Source: Bacteroidaceae bacterium
GTDB lineage: Bacteria > Bacteroidota > Bacteroidia > Bacteroidales > Bacteroidaceae
NCBI GenBank assembly: GCA_017622495.1
Contig: JAGAQY010000051.1
Location: 1-64,000, forward strand
Direction: 5' to 3'
DNA length: 64,000 nt
The position numbers and the translations under genes were made by a program. The notes beneath the pieces were generated by a model. That model saw nothing but the letters and a program-made list of their open reading frames with translations. It was not told where the DNA came from and did no database searches. The stretch's first letter is position 1; the number at the start of each line of letters is the position of its first letter. Shown here piece by piece: positions 7,903 through 17,207 of this stretch.

Positions 7903-9306
7903 TCATTCTATATATGTATCCAATTGTTCGATTGTGCCACACGCGGCCAACAGGCTTGCCAACGCCACATCATAAGCATAATAGGCCGCCAGACAGGCCA
8001 GGCGCGACTCGGCCAGCAAGCTCTCGGCATCGATGACCTCGGCCGACGTAGCCATGCCTTCGGCAAAAGCGGTCTTCCGCATTCGTAGCAGTTCCTCATT
8101 CAATGCTATGCTGGCCTTGAGTACCTCTACATCCTCAATAGCCTGCTGCATGGTGGAGTAGAGCTCGGTGACGAGAACAGACAATTGGCTCTCGGCATGC
8201 TGAAGGCTCCAGGTGACAGACTGGCGGGCGATACGTGTCTGTGCAATCTGTCGTTCACGTTGAAGCCCATCGAAGAGGTTCCATGTGAAGCCAACACCGA
8301 CAATCGTGCGAGGCAGCAGATTACTCGGCAAACCCTGTGCATAAAGCGTCTGCTTGCCAAAAATCGCTATTTCGGGAAGATAGGCGCTATAGTCAATACG
8401 CAGTTTATCAGTGGCCATAGACTCTTCGATATGCAGACTGCCCAAGGTGGGATTGTGGCTACGCATGGCTTCCTGAAAAACCATCTCCATAGGCATTTGT
8501 GTATTCATGAAGAGGGGCGACGACGGTACTATACGTATGGAGTCATCAGCTATGCCCAACAGCTCTTTCAGTGCCAACTGGCCGGTACGTTGGGTATTTA
8601 GCGCCCGGTCTAATTCACGCTTGGCCTCCCTCATGTTCACTTGTGCCAACAGACGGGCAGCCTTGTCAACCATACCTACCGACTCGAGTTTCACGGCATG
8701 CTCATAGTGTGCACGTGCACCATTGTAATGCTCCTGACATACACGTACAGTCTGCTCAGCCAAGACCAATCCATAATAACGCTCTACGAGGAGTAGCTGC
8801 TCGGCAGCATATACCTGCCGGCCATTCATCTGGGCTACATCAACCAATCGACGGGAAAGCCTGTCGGCCAAGATACGCTTACCTCCACTATAGGCAATCC
8901 ACTCGGCAGTGAGCCCGACAGATGAGATATTCTCAGGCAGCAGGGGAAACGTGAAGGTATACTGCCCCACCTCATCGAGCAAACCGCTGAGCAGCTGCTC
9001 GGAAGGGAAAATGCTTCGGATATATGCCTTTGCCGGATCGGTATATCGGGATAAGGGCTGGCGCACCTCAACCCGCTCGGAAAGATGGGCATACATGCCA
9101 TCGGCTTGTATGTGGGGCCACCATAGCGAAGAGGCCTTTTCCTGCTCTTTACGCGCTATCTGCTCCTCGGCGGCAGCAACCTTCAACACATTGCTCGCAC
9201 GGAGCAAATGCTCTTTAGCTTCGGCAAAACTATAGACCAACTCCTGAGCTACAGCACTTTGCACGACACACGACACCAACAGACAAAAAGGGATACTCGC
9301 TCTCAT
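7903..9306 (-). CDS. TolC-family outer-membrane efflux protein
   Basis: A 467-residue outer-membrane channel component and first gene of the export operon. I chose the ATG at 9306, because MRASIPFCLLVSCVVQSAVAQ is a clear signal peptide. The frame is open for another 63 codons upstream, but these encode no recognisable signal and cross the divergent promoter region. The mature part has two repeats of long Ala/Leu/Glu-rich helices typical of OEP domains (about residues 30-240 and 255-455). The gene is transcribed divergently from the GH28 gene. Confidence 0.9.
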   Translation of the reverse strand: MRASIPFCLLVSCVVQSAVAQELVYSFAEAKEHLLRASNVLKVAAAEEQIARKEQEKASSLWWPHIQADGMYAHLSERVEVRQPLSRYTDPAKAYIRSIFPSEQLLSGLLDEVGQYTFTFPLLPENISSVGLTAEWIAYSGGKRILADRLSRRLVDVAQMNGRQVYAAEQLLLVERYYGLVLAEQTVRVCQEHYNGARAHYEHAVKLESVGMVDKAARLLAQVNMREAKRELDRALNTQRTGQLALKELLGIADDSIRIVPSSPLFMNTQMPMEMVFQEAMRSHNPTLGSLHIEESMATDKLRIDYSAYLPEIAIFGKQTLYAQGLPSNLLPRTIVGVGFTWNLFDGLQRERQIAQTRIARQSVTWSLQHAESQLSVLVTELYSTMQQAIEDVEVLKASIALNEELLRMRKTAFAEGMATSAEVIDAESLLAESRLACLAAYYAYDVALASLLAACGTIEQLDTYIE

Positions 9307-9418
9307 ACAAACCTTAACAAGTGTATAGAGCAATTGTTTTTGTTCACACCATGTAAAGAATAGCTCATCAAACCGACACATATTTATCATAAAAGACACG
9401 AATAAGAAAAAATAGTTG

Positions 9419-9426
9419 TATATTTG
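9419..9426 (+). promoter_or_regulatory. -7 box before the GH28 operon
   Basis: TATATTTG matches TAnnTTTG 45 bases before the ATG. I see no good -33 partner, so this site is tentative. Confidence 0.4.
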
Positions 9427-9471
9427 CTGTTGAAAACAGAAGGCATAGATGCCATAAATCTCACACATATT

Positions 9472-11061
9472 ATGAGAAAGAATTATCGCTATCAACTACT
9501 GTCATTGGCTGCCCTACTCCTGCTCGCGGCATGCAAGAAGCAAGACACCGACTATCCTATCGACAAGGCTGTATATAACCGCTTGCCCTTCAAGATGGAA
9601 GAGGTACAGTTGCCCTCATTCCCAGACTATCAGGTAAGTATTACCGAGTTTGGCGCGGTACCCGATGGCATTACACTCAACACGAAAGCCTTCAACGATG
9701 CCATAAACCATGTATACGAGAAGGGAGGCGGCACTGTAGTCGTTCCCGAAGGATTGTGGCTGACAGGCCCCATCGAGATGCGAAGCAATGTCAATCTATA
9801 CACCGAGTATAATGCACTGGTATATTTTTCTGAAGACCACTCGCTGTATCCTATTATAGAGACCAGCTTCGAAGGACTGGACACACGACGCTGCCAGTCG
9901 CCCATATCGGCATGGTACTGTGAAAACATAGCCATCACAGGCCACGGCACCTTTGACGGAAACGGTGACACCTGGCGTGCTGTGAAGAAAAGCAAGTTGA
10001 CAGAGAGCCAGTGGAACAGGCTCATCAAAAAAGGAGGCATCGTAGATGGCACCACATGGTATCCGAGCGAAGGTTCACTAAAAGGAAAGAATGCATGCGT
10101 TGACTTCAACAATCCTACAGGCATCGAAACCATGGAAGATTGGTTAAGCATACGTGATTGGCTAAGACCGGTACTGCTCAACTTCGTGAAATGCAAGCGC
10201 GTACTCATCGAAGGATGCACATTCAAGAATTCTCCCGCATGGTGCCTCCATCCACGCTCATGCGATCATATCACCCTAAATAAGGTGACGGTAGTAAATC
10301 CCTGGTACTCGCAAAACGGAGATGCACTGGACCTCGAGTCGTGCACGAATGCCATCATAGCCAACTGCCATTTTGATGCAGGAGACGACGCCATATGCCT
10401 GAAATCGGGAAAGAACGAGGATGGCCGCCGCCGCGGCGAACCCTGCAAGAACGTGATCATACAAAACAATGTGGTGCTACACGGTCACGGAGGATTCGTA
10501 GTGGGAAGTGAGATGAGCGGAGGTGTGCAGAACATCTTTGTAGATAACTGCACATTCATGGGAACGGATGTGGGCCTGCGATTCAAGAGTTGCCGTGGAC
10601 GTGGCGGACTTGTGGAAAACATCTTCATAAGCAACATCAACATGATAAACATCCCCAATGAGGCTATCATCTTTAACCTCTTCTATAACGGCAAGTCACG
10701 TGCGGAAGTGACATACGACGAGGATGGCAACATGAGCGGAGAGTTAGTGCCCATATCTGAAGAGACACCCATATTCCGCAACATATACATCGACAACGTT
10801 ACATGCAAAGGTGCAGGACGAGCTATATTCTTCAACGGCCTGCCCGAAATGCGTATCGCCAACATCAACCTCGACAACATCATCATTACTGATGCCAAAG
10901 AAGGTGCTATATTCCAGGAATCACAGGACATCACCATCAACAATCTGTCTATAGAGACGACAGACGGTAGTCCGAAGGTTCGCATGGGCGGCGTAAAGAA
11001 CGTGACCGTAAACGGCACCAACCACACGCAAATAGGAAAACTACAAACGATAGATTTATGA
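9472..11061 (+). CDS. glycoside hydrolase family 28 (polygalacturonase-like) lipoprotein
   Basis: A 529-residue enzyme expected to hydrolyse galacturonic acid linkages in pectin (homogalacturonan or rhamnogalacturonan). The ATG at 9472 gives a lipoprotein signal with lipobox LAAC, so it is probably anchored in the periplasm or at the cell surface. A right-handed beta-helix follows with all four GH28 catalytic motifs: NGDALD (the NxD site), AGDDAICLKSGK (the paired Asp), GHGGFVVGSE (catalytic His) and RFKS (the RxK site). It overlaps the downstream DUF4861 gene by four bases (ATGA), so they are probably co-translated. No SusC/SusD pair lies nearby, so this is an isolated pectin operon rather than a full utilisation locus. 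Confidence 0.93.
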   Translation: MRKNYRYQLLSLAALLLLAACKKQDTDYPIDKAVYNRLPFKMEEVQLPSFPDYQVSITEFGAVPDGITLNTKAFNDAINHVYEKGGGTVVVPEGLWLTGPIEMRSNVNLYTEYNALVYFSEDHSLYPIIETSFEGLDTRRCQSPISAWYCENIAITGHGTFDGNGDTWRAVKKSKLTESQWNRLIKKGGIVDGTTWYPSEGSLKGKNACVDFNNPTGIETMEDWLSIRDWLRPVLLNFVKCKRVLIEGCTFKNSPAWCLHPRSCDHITLNKVTVVNPWYSQNGDALDLESCTNAIIANCHFDAGDDAICLKSGKNEDGRRRGEPCKNVIIQNNVVLHGHGGFVVGSEMSGGVQNIFVDNCTFMGTDVGLRFKSCRGRGGLVENIFISNINMINIPNEAIIFNLFYNGKSRAEVTYDEDGNMSGELVPISEETPIFRNIYIDNVTCKGAGRAIFFNGLPEMRIANINLDNIIITDAKEGAIFQESQDITINNLSIETTDGSPKVRMGGVKNVTVNGTNHTQIGKLQTIDL

Positions 11062-12338
11062 GAAGATTATTTACCGGCATCGCATGTATGCTCTGCTACG
11101 GTGCTATTGCACAGATTACCACAAAGGAGTTTCAACTCACCATAAGCAACCCGTCATCCTACGACGTAAAGAACGAACCCGTCGTATTGCATATCAACCC
11201 CGATGAGCAGCAGTCACGATATGCATCGGCCACCGTATGTGTATGGGACGAGGACACACAAACGGATGTCGAGATACCCTCTCAGCTCGACGACCTGAAC
11301 AACGATGGCATGGCAGAGGAACTGGTGTTTCTCATTGATGTGCCCAGACGTGAAGAACGCTCTGTAACAGTGGAGCTCAGTCAGGCCAAGAAGCCTATGC
11401 GCTATCCTGCACAAGTGTATGCAGAGATGCTGCTGAGCGACAAGAAGAAAGGACATAAACCCATACGGTCACTCACAGTCCCTGGCGATGTCAACGTGTA
11501 CGACAACCTCCATCACCACGGTCCGGCCTTTGAATCAGAGCTTGTAGCTTTCCGTGTCTACTTTGACGAACGCCAGACTGTAGACATCTACGGCAAGCGC
11601 AAACAGCAGCTGGAGATAGAGCAGACACAGTTCTACCCCACCCCTGAGCACCTTGCCAATGGATTTGGTGACGACATCCTATGGGCTGGAACCACCTGTG
11701 CGTTAGGTACTTTTCGCGGATATACTGACAATAAGCCATCTTATATACAACCTGTAGACTCGCGCACAGAGAGTATACTCGCTTATGGGCCACTGCGCAC
11801 TGTAGTAGAGATACATGATGAGGACTGGCAGTACAATAACCAGACACTCGATCTGACTCTGCGCTACATACTATATGGTGGACACCGCGATGCTGAAGTT
11901 GCGGTAAAAATCTGTTCGGACGAACCTATCAACAGCACCTTCTGCACAGGACTCATCAAACTTGACAATTGCCAGACTTACTCTGACCATAAAGGGACGG
12001 CAGCCGTATGGGGCGACAACTGGCCAGCAGGAAGAAAAGATACGGTAGGACGTAAAAAAGAGGTATTGGGCATGGCAGTAAAAATCCCTCAACGCAACGT
12101 TGTAGGAGAACCCGAGAATGAAGAGAACATGATATATCTATTGGGAGAAAAGGCACGCATACTCACCAAAGAACTGGCATTCAGCTATCACATCGCTTTT
12201 GCCTCAGACAAGGAGGAAGAGAGCACCATACATAGTGCTAACGAGTGGTTTGAGTGGGTGAAACAGTGGAACAAGCAAAAGCCACTCACCATATCCCTTC
12301 CGGAAAAGGCTCTGGAGATTGTCAGCAAAGTAGAATAA
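11058..12338 (+). CDS. DUF4861 family secreted protein
   Basis: A 426-residue protein with signal peptide MRRLFTGIACMLCYGAIAQ. Its sequence fits DUF4861, a family often met in pectin- and rhamnogalacturonan-utilisation loci of Bacteroidetes, where a role in cleaving unsaturated sugars or binding oligosaccharides has been suggested. I see beta-rich segments (ITTKEFQLTISNPSSYDV; EEIP/VFLIDVPRREERSVTVEL) but no catalytic motif I can name. The start codon overlaps the GH28 stop, which supports joint action on the same polymer. Confidence 0.8.
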   Translation: MRRLFTGIACMLCYGAIAQITTKEFQLTISNPSSYDVKNEPVVLHINPDEQQSRYASATVCVWDEDTQTDVEIPSQLDDLNNDGMAEELVFLIDVPRREERSVTVELSQAKKPMRYPAQVYAEMLLSDKKKGHKPIRSLTVPGDVNVYDNLHHHGPAFESELVAFRVYFDERQTVDIYGKRKQQLEIEQTQFYPTPEHLANGFGDDILWAGTTCALGTFRGYTDNKPSYIQPVDSRTESILAYGPLRTVVEIHDEDWQYNNQTLDLTLRYILYGGHRDAEVAVKICSDEPINSTFCTGLIKLDNCQTYSDHKGTAAVWGDNWPAGRKDTVGRKKEVLGMAVKIPQRNVVGEPENEENMIYLLGEKARILTKELAFSYHIAFASDKEEESTIHSANEWFEWVKQWNKQKPLTISLPEKALEIVSKVE

Positions 12339-12350
12339 CAACTTCCTGTA

Positions 12351-13001
12351 ATGACGACAAACAAAGAACTTGCCATCTTTGATCTTGATGGCACACTGCT
12401 TGACACGGTTGCCGATCTGGCTAACGCCACCAATCAGGCTTTGGCGAAATGTGGTTACCCTACCCACCCTACCGAATCCTATTACCAATTTGTAGGAAAC
12501 GGAATCAACAAGCTATTCGCCCGCGCCCTACCCGAAGAGGATAGCACCGAAGAGAATATCTCACGCATCCGCTCCTTGTTCATTCCCTATTATAATGAGC
12601 ATAATGCCGATGACAGCCGTCCGTATCCAGGCATTGTATCATTATTACATGAGTTACAAGACAGAGGAATGAAGATTGCTGTGGCCTCCAATAAGTATCA
12701 ACAAGCGACAGAGAAACTGGTAAGGCATTTCTTCCCCGATATAAGCTTTGCGGTTGTCTATGGCCAACGTGACGGAGTGCCCATCAAACCCGACCCGACG
12801 ATAGTATATGACATACTGCAAGCAACCGGTATCTCGTCCATACATACTATATATATAGGAGACTCTGGTGTGGATATGCAGACAGCACTCAATGCTGGCG
12901 TAGAGAGCATAGGAGTAACCTGGGGATTCCGTAGCGAAGAAGAGCTGCGGAAATATGGAGCTAAGCACATCGTACATAGCGCCGACGAGATTATAGGATA
13001 A
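12351..13001 (+). CDS. gph: HAD-family phosphatase (phosphoglycolate phosphatase-like)
   Basis: A 216-residue cytoplasmic HAD hydrolase with motif I FDLDGTLLDT (nucleophile D11, acid/base D13), a helical cap, motif III Lys in GVPIKPDP, and motif IV YIGDSGVDM. The family removes phosphate from 2-phosphoglycolate or related small phosphates. It sits 12 bases past the DUF4861 gene, so it may be co-transcribed with the pectin genes. In that setting a sugar-phosphate substrate is equally possible, and the gph name is a family-level call. Confidence 0.85.
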   Translation: MTTNKELAIFDLDGTLLDTVADLANATNQALAKCGYPTHPTESYYQFVGNGINKLFARALPEEDSTEENISRIRSLFIPYYNEHNADDSRPYPGIVSLLHELQDRGMKIAVASNKYQQATEKLVRHFFPDISFAVVYGQRDGVPIKPDPTIVYDILQATGISSIHTIYIGDSGVDMQTALNAGVESIGVTWGFRSEEELRKYGAKHIVHSADEIIG

Positions 13002-13021
13002 CCAACCGACAAATAAAAAAA

Positions 13022-13052
13022 TTGGTAGTATCATATTTTTGTGTTAGCTTTG
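13022..13052 (+). promoter_or_regulatory. promoter of the DUF4494-yggS pair
   Basis: TTG (13022-13024) and TAGCTTTG (13045-13052) are 20 bases apart, and the ATG follows 33 bases later. Confidence 0.7.
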
Positions 13053-13085
13053 TATGATTTTTTTTTGAAATAAAAGTATAAGACT

Positions 13086-13538
13086 ATGATGAATAAATGG
13101 TTTGAATGTAAAGTAAAATATGACAAGACCATGGAGAATGGTCTCGTGAAGAAAGTATCAGAACCCTACCTCGTAGATGCTATCTCATTTACTGAGGCCG
13201 AGAAGCGATTTATAGAGGAGATACGTCCGTTTATGACAGGCGAATTTGAGGTTTCTGACATCAAGCGTGTCAACTACAGCGAGGTATTCTTCAACGATGC
13301 AGAGAGTGCTGACCGATGGTTCAAATGCAAACTCTCGTTCATCACATTGGACGAGAAGAGCGGTGCTGAGAAGCGTACAAACTCATACGCACTCGTACAG
13401 GCTGCAGACCTTAGGGAGGCTATCAAGCACCTTGACGAACAGATGAAGGGTACCATCATGGACTACCAGATTGCTGCAGTCACCGAAACCATGATTATGG
13501 ATGTATATCCATACGACCCAGGATTAGAGGTTAAGTAA
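13086..13538 (+). CDS. DUF4494 domain protein
   Basis: A 150-residue soluble protein of DUF4494, a family largely confined to Bacteroidetes and of unknown function. Two similar halves are visible: WFECKVKYDK...EPYLVDAISFTEAEKRFIEE and WFKCKLSFITLDEKSG...NSYALVQAADLREAIKHLDE. This suggests an internal duplication. One base separates its stop from the yggS start, so the two are a translationally linked operon. The start codon could be either of two adjacent ATGs. Confidence 0.85.
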   Translation: MMNKWFECKVKYDKTMENGLVKKVSEPYLVDAISFTEAEKRFIEEIRPFMTGEFEVSDIKRVNYSEVFFNDAESADRWFKCKLSFITLDEKSGAEKRTNSYALVQAADLREAIKHLDEQMKGTIMDYQIAAVTETMIMDVYPYDPGLEVK

Positions 13539-13539
13539 G

Positions 13540-14211
13540 ATGTCTATCGCAGAACAAATCGTTCGCATCAAGCGTGAGCTACCCCAAGGTGTAGAGCTAT
13601 TGGCCATCTCGAAGTATCAACCCGTCGATGCTATCAAGGAGGCTTACGATGCCGGCCAACGCATGTTTGGCGAAAATCATATACAGGAGATGGCAGCCAA
13701 GGCTGCCATACTCCCAAAGGATATAGAATGGCACTTCACGGGACATGTGCAGACCAATAAGATCAAGTACATGGCTCCATTTGTCAGTCTTATCCATGCG
13801 GTGGACTCGTTCAGGCTGCTGCGCGAGATAGACAAGCATGCAGCCCGCAACAATCGTACCATCGACTGCCTATTGCAGATACATATAGCACAGGAAGAGA
13901 CCAAATATGGACTCACCAAGGACGAATGTCGACAGTTGCTCGCCAATGAGCCTTGGCGCGAACTGCAGCATGTGCGTATCGTAGGACTGATGGCTATGGG
14001 AAGCAACACGGATGACACAGTGCAGATACGTAGTGAGTTTCATCAGATAAAGCAATTGTTTGACGAACTGAAAGAGTGCTATTTTTCAGACACTCCAACG
14101 TTCTGCCAAATCTCTGAAGGTATGACCGACGACTACCCCATCGCCATTGCCGAGGGCAGCACAATCGTGCGCATCGGCTCTATGATATTCGGTGAGCGCC
14201 AGACGACATAA
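13540..14211 (+). CDS. yggS: YggS/PROSC-family pyridoxal phosphate homeostasis protein
   Basis: A 223-residue PLP-binding TIM-barrel protein. The Lys of LLAISKYQP (K25) is the expected Schiff-base residue, and GENHIQE, HFTGHVQTNK and the C-terminal IRIGSMIFGER are family signatures. Members buffer free PLP and show no known enzymatic turnover. Its 3' end overlaps the convergent membrane-protein gene by 32 bases. Confidence 0.93.
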   Translation: MSIAEQIVRIKRELPQGVELLAISKYQPVDAIKEAYDAGQRMFGENHIQEMAAKAAILPKDIEWHFTGHVQTNKIKYMAPFVSLIHAVDSFRLLREIDKHAARNNRTIDCLLQIHIAQEETKYGLTKDECRQLLANEPWRELQHVRIVGLMAMGSNTDDTVQIRSEFHQIKQLFDELKECYFSDTPTFCQISEGMTDDYPIAIAEGSTIVRIGSMIFGERQTT

Positions 14212-14881
14212 GCCATCGCCAGATAAACGGAAGTGCATACACAACTGCTTCTGTCAAGGTCATTAAGGCATTGCTCCACCCTAAGAGGTCGAACAGGCAA
14301 ACGTACCGCATAGTCGCCACAAGTTGTGAAGCAACAATACAGGTGACAAAACAATCGGCACAGCGGACAATCTCAGCGGATAGCCCGACAAGTATCTCTT
14401 TCTCGGTGTGCCACTGTCCGCTCATACGGCCATATATAATGCATGGCAAACAAATGACGACTGCAAGCAGAAAGAGCCATCCCGATGAAAAAGGACCACC
14501 AGCAATATGCCCTGTAACACTTAACAGATTGCCTCCAGGTGCTATGCCAAGCAACAAGGCACACAAGCATAACGCAAATACGACAAGTGACGTACGTAAC
14601 GCATAACGATGACGGCGTGTGAGCTGTATCAGATGAAAGGCTGCAGCCATGAAGCGAGAACTACGTAAGGCGCTAATCGAAATCAGCACCAACAAGATCT
14701 CAACAAATGGAGCGGCAGCAATATTGTCGATGCTGTGACGCACAAACCATCGTACACTCTCCTCACTCAGAATATTAGGAAGCATAGTACCATCGGGTAA
14801 CAATAGGCCATAAATGCTCCCTACCCATGAAAAAAGTACTAAAGCAACAATGAGCAGAAGGTATAAGACGGTAAACATCAT
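14180..14881 (-). CDS. multi-pass inner-membrane protein, possibly AbgT-like
   Basis: A 233-residue hydrophobic protein with about six predicted membrane segments. The stretch LLPDGTMLPNILSEESVRWFVRHSIDNIAAAPFVEILL vaguely recalls the start of AbgT-type transporters, but the protein is less than half their length. I give no function. It follows the response-regulator gene after 55 bases on the same strand, so they probably form an operon, and it converges on yggS with a 32-base overlap. Confidence 0.6.
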   Translation of the reverse strand: MMFTVLYLLLIVALVLFSWVGSIYGLLLPDGTMLPNILSEESVRWFVRHSIDNIAAAPFVEILLVLISISALRSSRFMAAAFHLIQLTRRHRYALRTSLVVFALCLCALLLGIAPGGNLLSVTGHIAGGPFSSGWLFLLAVVICLPCIIYGRMSGQWHTEKEILVGLSAEIVRCADCFVTCIVASQLVATMRYVCLFDLLGWSNALMTLTEAVVYALPFIWRWLMSSGAHRIS

Positions 14882-14936
14882 CTATAAAAAATGGAATAGT
14901 TTATCTTAGCATATAGAACGACACTGTCTGCATTTC

Positions 14937-15650
14937 TCACTCATCGGCCACAAGATTATCGGGATTGATGATATGCAATTCGATAGCGCGTACAACAAGC
15001 CGAGTCACATTGACTCCGCGTTGCTCGCCTTGAGGAAATAGACGACTGACAAGGTCTGTCTGGCGTTTCTCAAGTGACTTGGGGCTGAAAGGCATCGTAC
15101 GCAATGCGGCTATCATATCTTTAGTGTAGCCAAGCGCAAGATGGCGCAAGAAACGCTCGTCGTACTCGTCTATATCATACGCAATGGCGGCACGCTGACG
15201 CATCACCTCGGCATTCACCGACTGGCGGAACCGAGAAACGATCTTCTCCAGGATGGGCTGATTGAATACCAACTGCTTACCGCTTATCACACCTTGTATC
15301 TCGGCTCGAGTAAGCAGTTCGCCCGTCTTAAGCACGATACCGCAAGCACCGGCATCCAACGCATCGACCCATAACTTCTCGTTAAGAATCTCACCGGTGA
15401 AAATAAGCACTTTAACCTCAGGATAGCGCTGCTTCACTGTCCGGCAAATAGAGACCCCGATGGTCGTTGACCCACCCAAGCCCAAGTCGAGCAGCACCAT
15501 ATCAGGCTGCTGTTTTTCCATGAGCGGCCAGAAATCCTCTTCGGTCATGGCCGTGCCTATCACTTGCGCTTCAGGTATCTCATTACGGAAAATCTCTTCC
15601 GTACCCTTAAGTTCTAACTTTACGTCTTCTACAATGATTACGTTATACAT
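14937..15650 (-). CDS. response regulator with receiver and helix-turn-helix domain
   Basis: A 237-residue transcription regulator. The receiver domain (about residues 1-125) has the acidic pocket VEDV, phosphoacceptor D55 (VLLDLGLGG) and conserved K108 (VLKTGE). The C-terminal part (about 160-235), with FLRHLALGYTKDMIAALR and SPKSLEKRQTDLVSRLF, looks like a divergent NarL/LuxR-type DNA-binding domain. No histidine kinase is adjacent, so it is an orphan regulator. A possible -7 box TACTTTTG lies at 15699-15706 on the minus strand. Confidence 0.85.
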   Translation of the reverse strand: MYNVIIVEDVKLELKGTEEIFRNEIPEAQVIGTAMTEEDFWPLMEKQQPDMVLLDLGLGGSTTIGVSICRTVKQRYPEVKVLIFTGEILNEKLWVDALDAGACGIVLKTGELLTRAEIQGVISGKQLVFNQPILEKIVSRFRQSVNAEVMRQRAAIAYDIDEYDERFLRHLALGYTKDMIAALRTMPFSPKSLEKRQTDLVSRLFPQGEQRGVNVTRLVVRAIELHIINPDNLVADE

Positions 15651-15782
15651 ATATGGTGAATTATCGGCTTTTAATATTCATCTCTTCAAGACTCACTACA
15701 AAAGTAATGATTTGTTTGATATAATAAAAGTCATAGGAAATAAAAATCAGCATCGACGGCAATAAAACAGGGAAGCGGATCG

Positions 15783-15824
15783 GGGAATAAATTGGTTTTT
15801 CACTCGCCTTGCACTATCTTTAAT
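15783..15824 (+). promoter_or_regulatory. upstream partial copy of the HU/SPOR promoter
   Basis: The segment repeats the promoter at 15869-15907 almost exactly through its spacer, including CTCGCCTTGCACTA. Its -7 box reads TATCTTTA instead of TAnnTTTG. It is either a weak second promoter or a decayed duplicate. Confidence 0.6.
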
Positions 15825-15875
15825 CTGTTTTTAACAGATAGAAATTAGGCTGCGGCTCGGAAAAACTCAAATAAA

Positions 15876-15907
15876 TTTGGTTTTTCACTCGCCTTGCACT
15901 AATTTTG
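15876..15907 (+). promoter_or_regulatory. promoter of the HU/SPOR-FHA-addB operon
   Basis: TTTG (15876-15879), 20 bases, TAATTTTG (15900-15907): a perfect consensus. The ATG at 15916 begins eight bases after the -7 box, so the transcript must be leaderless or nearly so. Confidence 0.8.
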
Positions 15908-15915
15908 CCATACGA

Positions 15916-17076
15916 ATGAAAAATTTGGTTCGACATATAGACTTTTTGCTGCGCGACAACGATTGCGTGATACTGCCGGGATTCGGTGGTTTCATCGCAC
16001 ATGCTGTGCCCGCCTATTATGTAAAGGAGGAGCACACATATTATCCGCCATCGCGTGGCATCAGCTTCAATGCAGCCATCACTATGAATGATGGCTTGCT
16101 GGCACAAAGCTATATGAAGAGCTACGGTGTAGACTATGCGCGCGCTACCTATATGATAGATATGGCCATAGACCAACTGCGCGATGCACTGGATGAGGAG
16201 GGAGAAGCTACGCTGCCTCGCATTGGCCGACTCAAACAAGACATATACCAGTCACTGCAGTTTATTCCTGAAACAGCCGGTATAGCCTCGAGCAACCATT
16301 TCGGATTGGGTACATTCAGTATTCAGGAGTTGAGCCAGATAGGACAGACCTCCCGTGAAGCGGCAAAACAACCCGACACTATCATCACACATACCGAAAA
16401 GACTATAGACCTCCATATCAACAAGAGCATATTGCGCCAAGTGGTATACACGGCGGCCGTATTCTTGCTGTTGTTGATGGTATCGCTGCCAATAGGAGAC
16501 GAAAAGGTTGCCGATATAGCATCGCTTCATTTTGCCGAAGCGGTACCTACTGCTGTCAGTAAGCCTGCCACTACAGAAACAGTCACAGAGATGTATGTGG
16601 AGAATACAGATGTTGCGTATGAGGAACCCGAAGAACTGCCCGCACCCACTACTGAAGCTATAGCAGATGAGGTGATAACGGCAGACACGGCATCTATATA
16701 TACAGACAATATCGTAGAAATGGCAACCGCTCCCCTACCTGTTGTAGAGATGCCTACCGCAGTAGAGGAACCGGCACCGGCTGCCCAGCCTGCTGAACCA
16801 GAGGCAACAACAGAAGAAGTGGCCGTTAATATCCCCACACCCACCAAGACATACCACATCATTGTGGCCAGTCTGCCCAGCCTTCGCGGTGCCAATGAAA
16901 CACTCAACCAATATGTATCGAAAGGATATACGGGAGCATCACTCGTAGAGCGCGACAATCGAGTGCGCATATCACTCATGCAGTTTACCGATAAGGATGA
17001 GGCTAACGACTATCTCAAGACCCTACGCGAAGAAGATGCCTTCAAGAATGCATGGCTGCTGGCAGTGCGTAATTGA
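15916..17076 (+). CDS. HU-like (CCDC81-type) and SPOR domain protein
   Basis: A 386-residue protein. The N-terminal half (about 1-135) matches the pair of HU-like CCDC81-type domains known from Bacteroidetes: VRHIDFLLRDNDCVILPGFGGF, then GISFNAAITMNDGLLAQSYM. A single membrane segment (about 178-196) follows, then a Pro/Glu/Thr-rich linker (about 215-305), and a C-terminal SPOR domain (about 308-386) that should bind denuded peptidoglycan. I chose the ATG at 15916. A TTG in frame upstream lies within the promoter. From domain knowledge I infer a link between the envelope and the division site; DNA binding by the HU-like part is possible but not shown. It leads an operon with an FHA protein and the AddB-like nuclease. 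Confidence 0.85.
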   Translation: MKNLVRHIDFLLRDNDCVILPGFGGFIAHAVPAYYVKEEHTYYPPSRGISFNAAITMNDGLLAQSYMKSYGVDYARATYMIDMAIDQLRDALDEEGEATLPRIGRLKQDIYQSLQFIPETAGIASSNHFGLGTFSIQELSQIGQTSREAAKQPDTIITHTEKTIDLHINKSILRQVVYTAAVFLLLLMVSLPIGDEKVADIASLHFAEAVPTAVSKPATTETVTEMYVENTDVAYEEPEELPAPTTEAIADEVITADTASIYTDNIVEMATAPLPVVEMPTAVEEPAPAAQPAEPEATTEEVAVNIPTPTKTYHIIVASLPSLRGANETLNQYVSKGYTGASLVERDNRVRISLMQFTDKDEANDYLKTLREEDAFKNAWLLAVRN

Positions 17077-17100
17077 GAACTGAGTGTTAAGGGATGATGA

Positions 17101-17198
17101 ACGAAAACGATAACGTTGACGAAAACGTTGACGATAACGTTGACGATAACACTAAACTCTAAACACTAAACACTAACACTAAACCCTAAACACTACAC
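17101..17198 (+). repeat. microrepeats: 12-base GTTGACGATAAC and CTAAAC units
   Basis: Three 12-base units GTTGACGA(A/T)AAC (17115-17150) run directly into a stretch of CTAAACNCTAAAC units (17151-17198), filling the gap before the FHA gene. Confidence 0.85.
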
Positions 17199-17207
17199 AA
17201 AGAAAAG

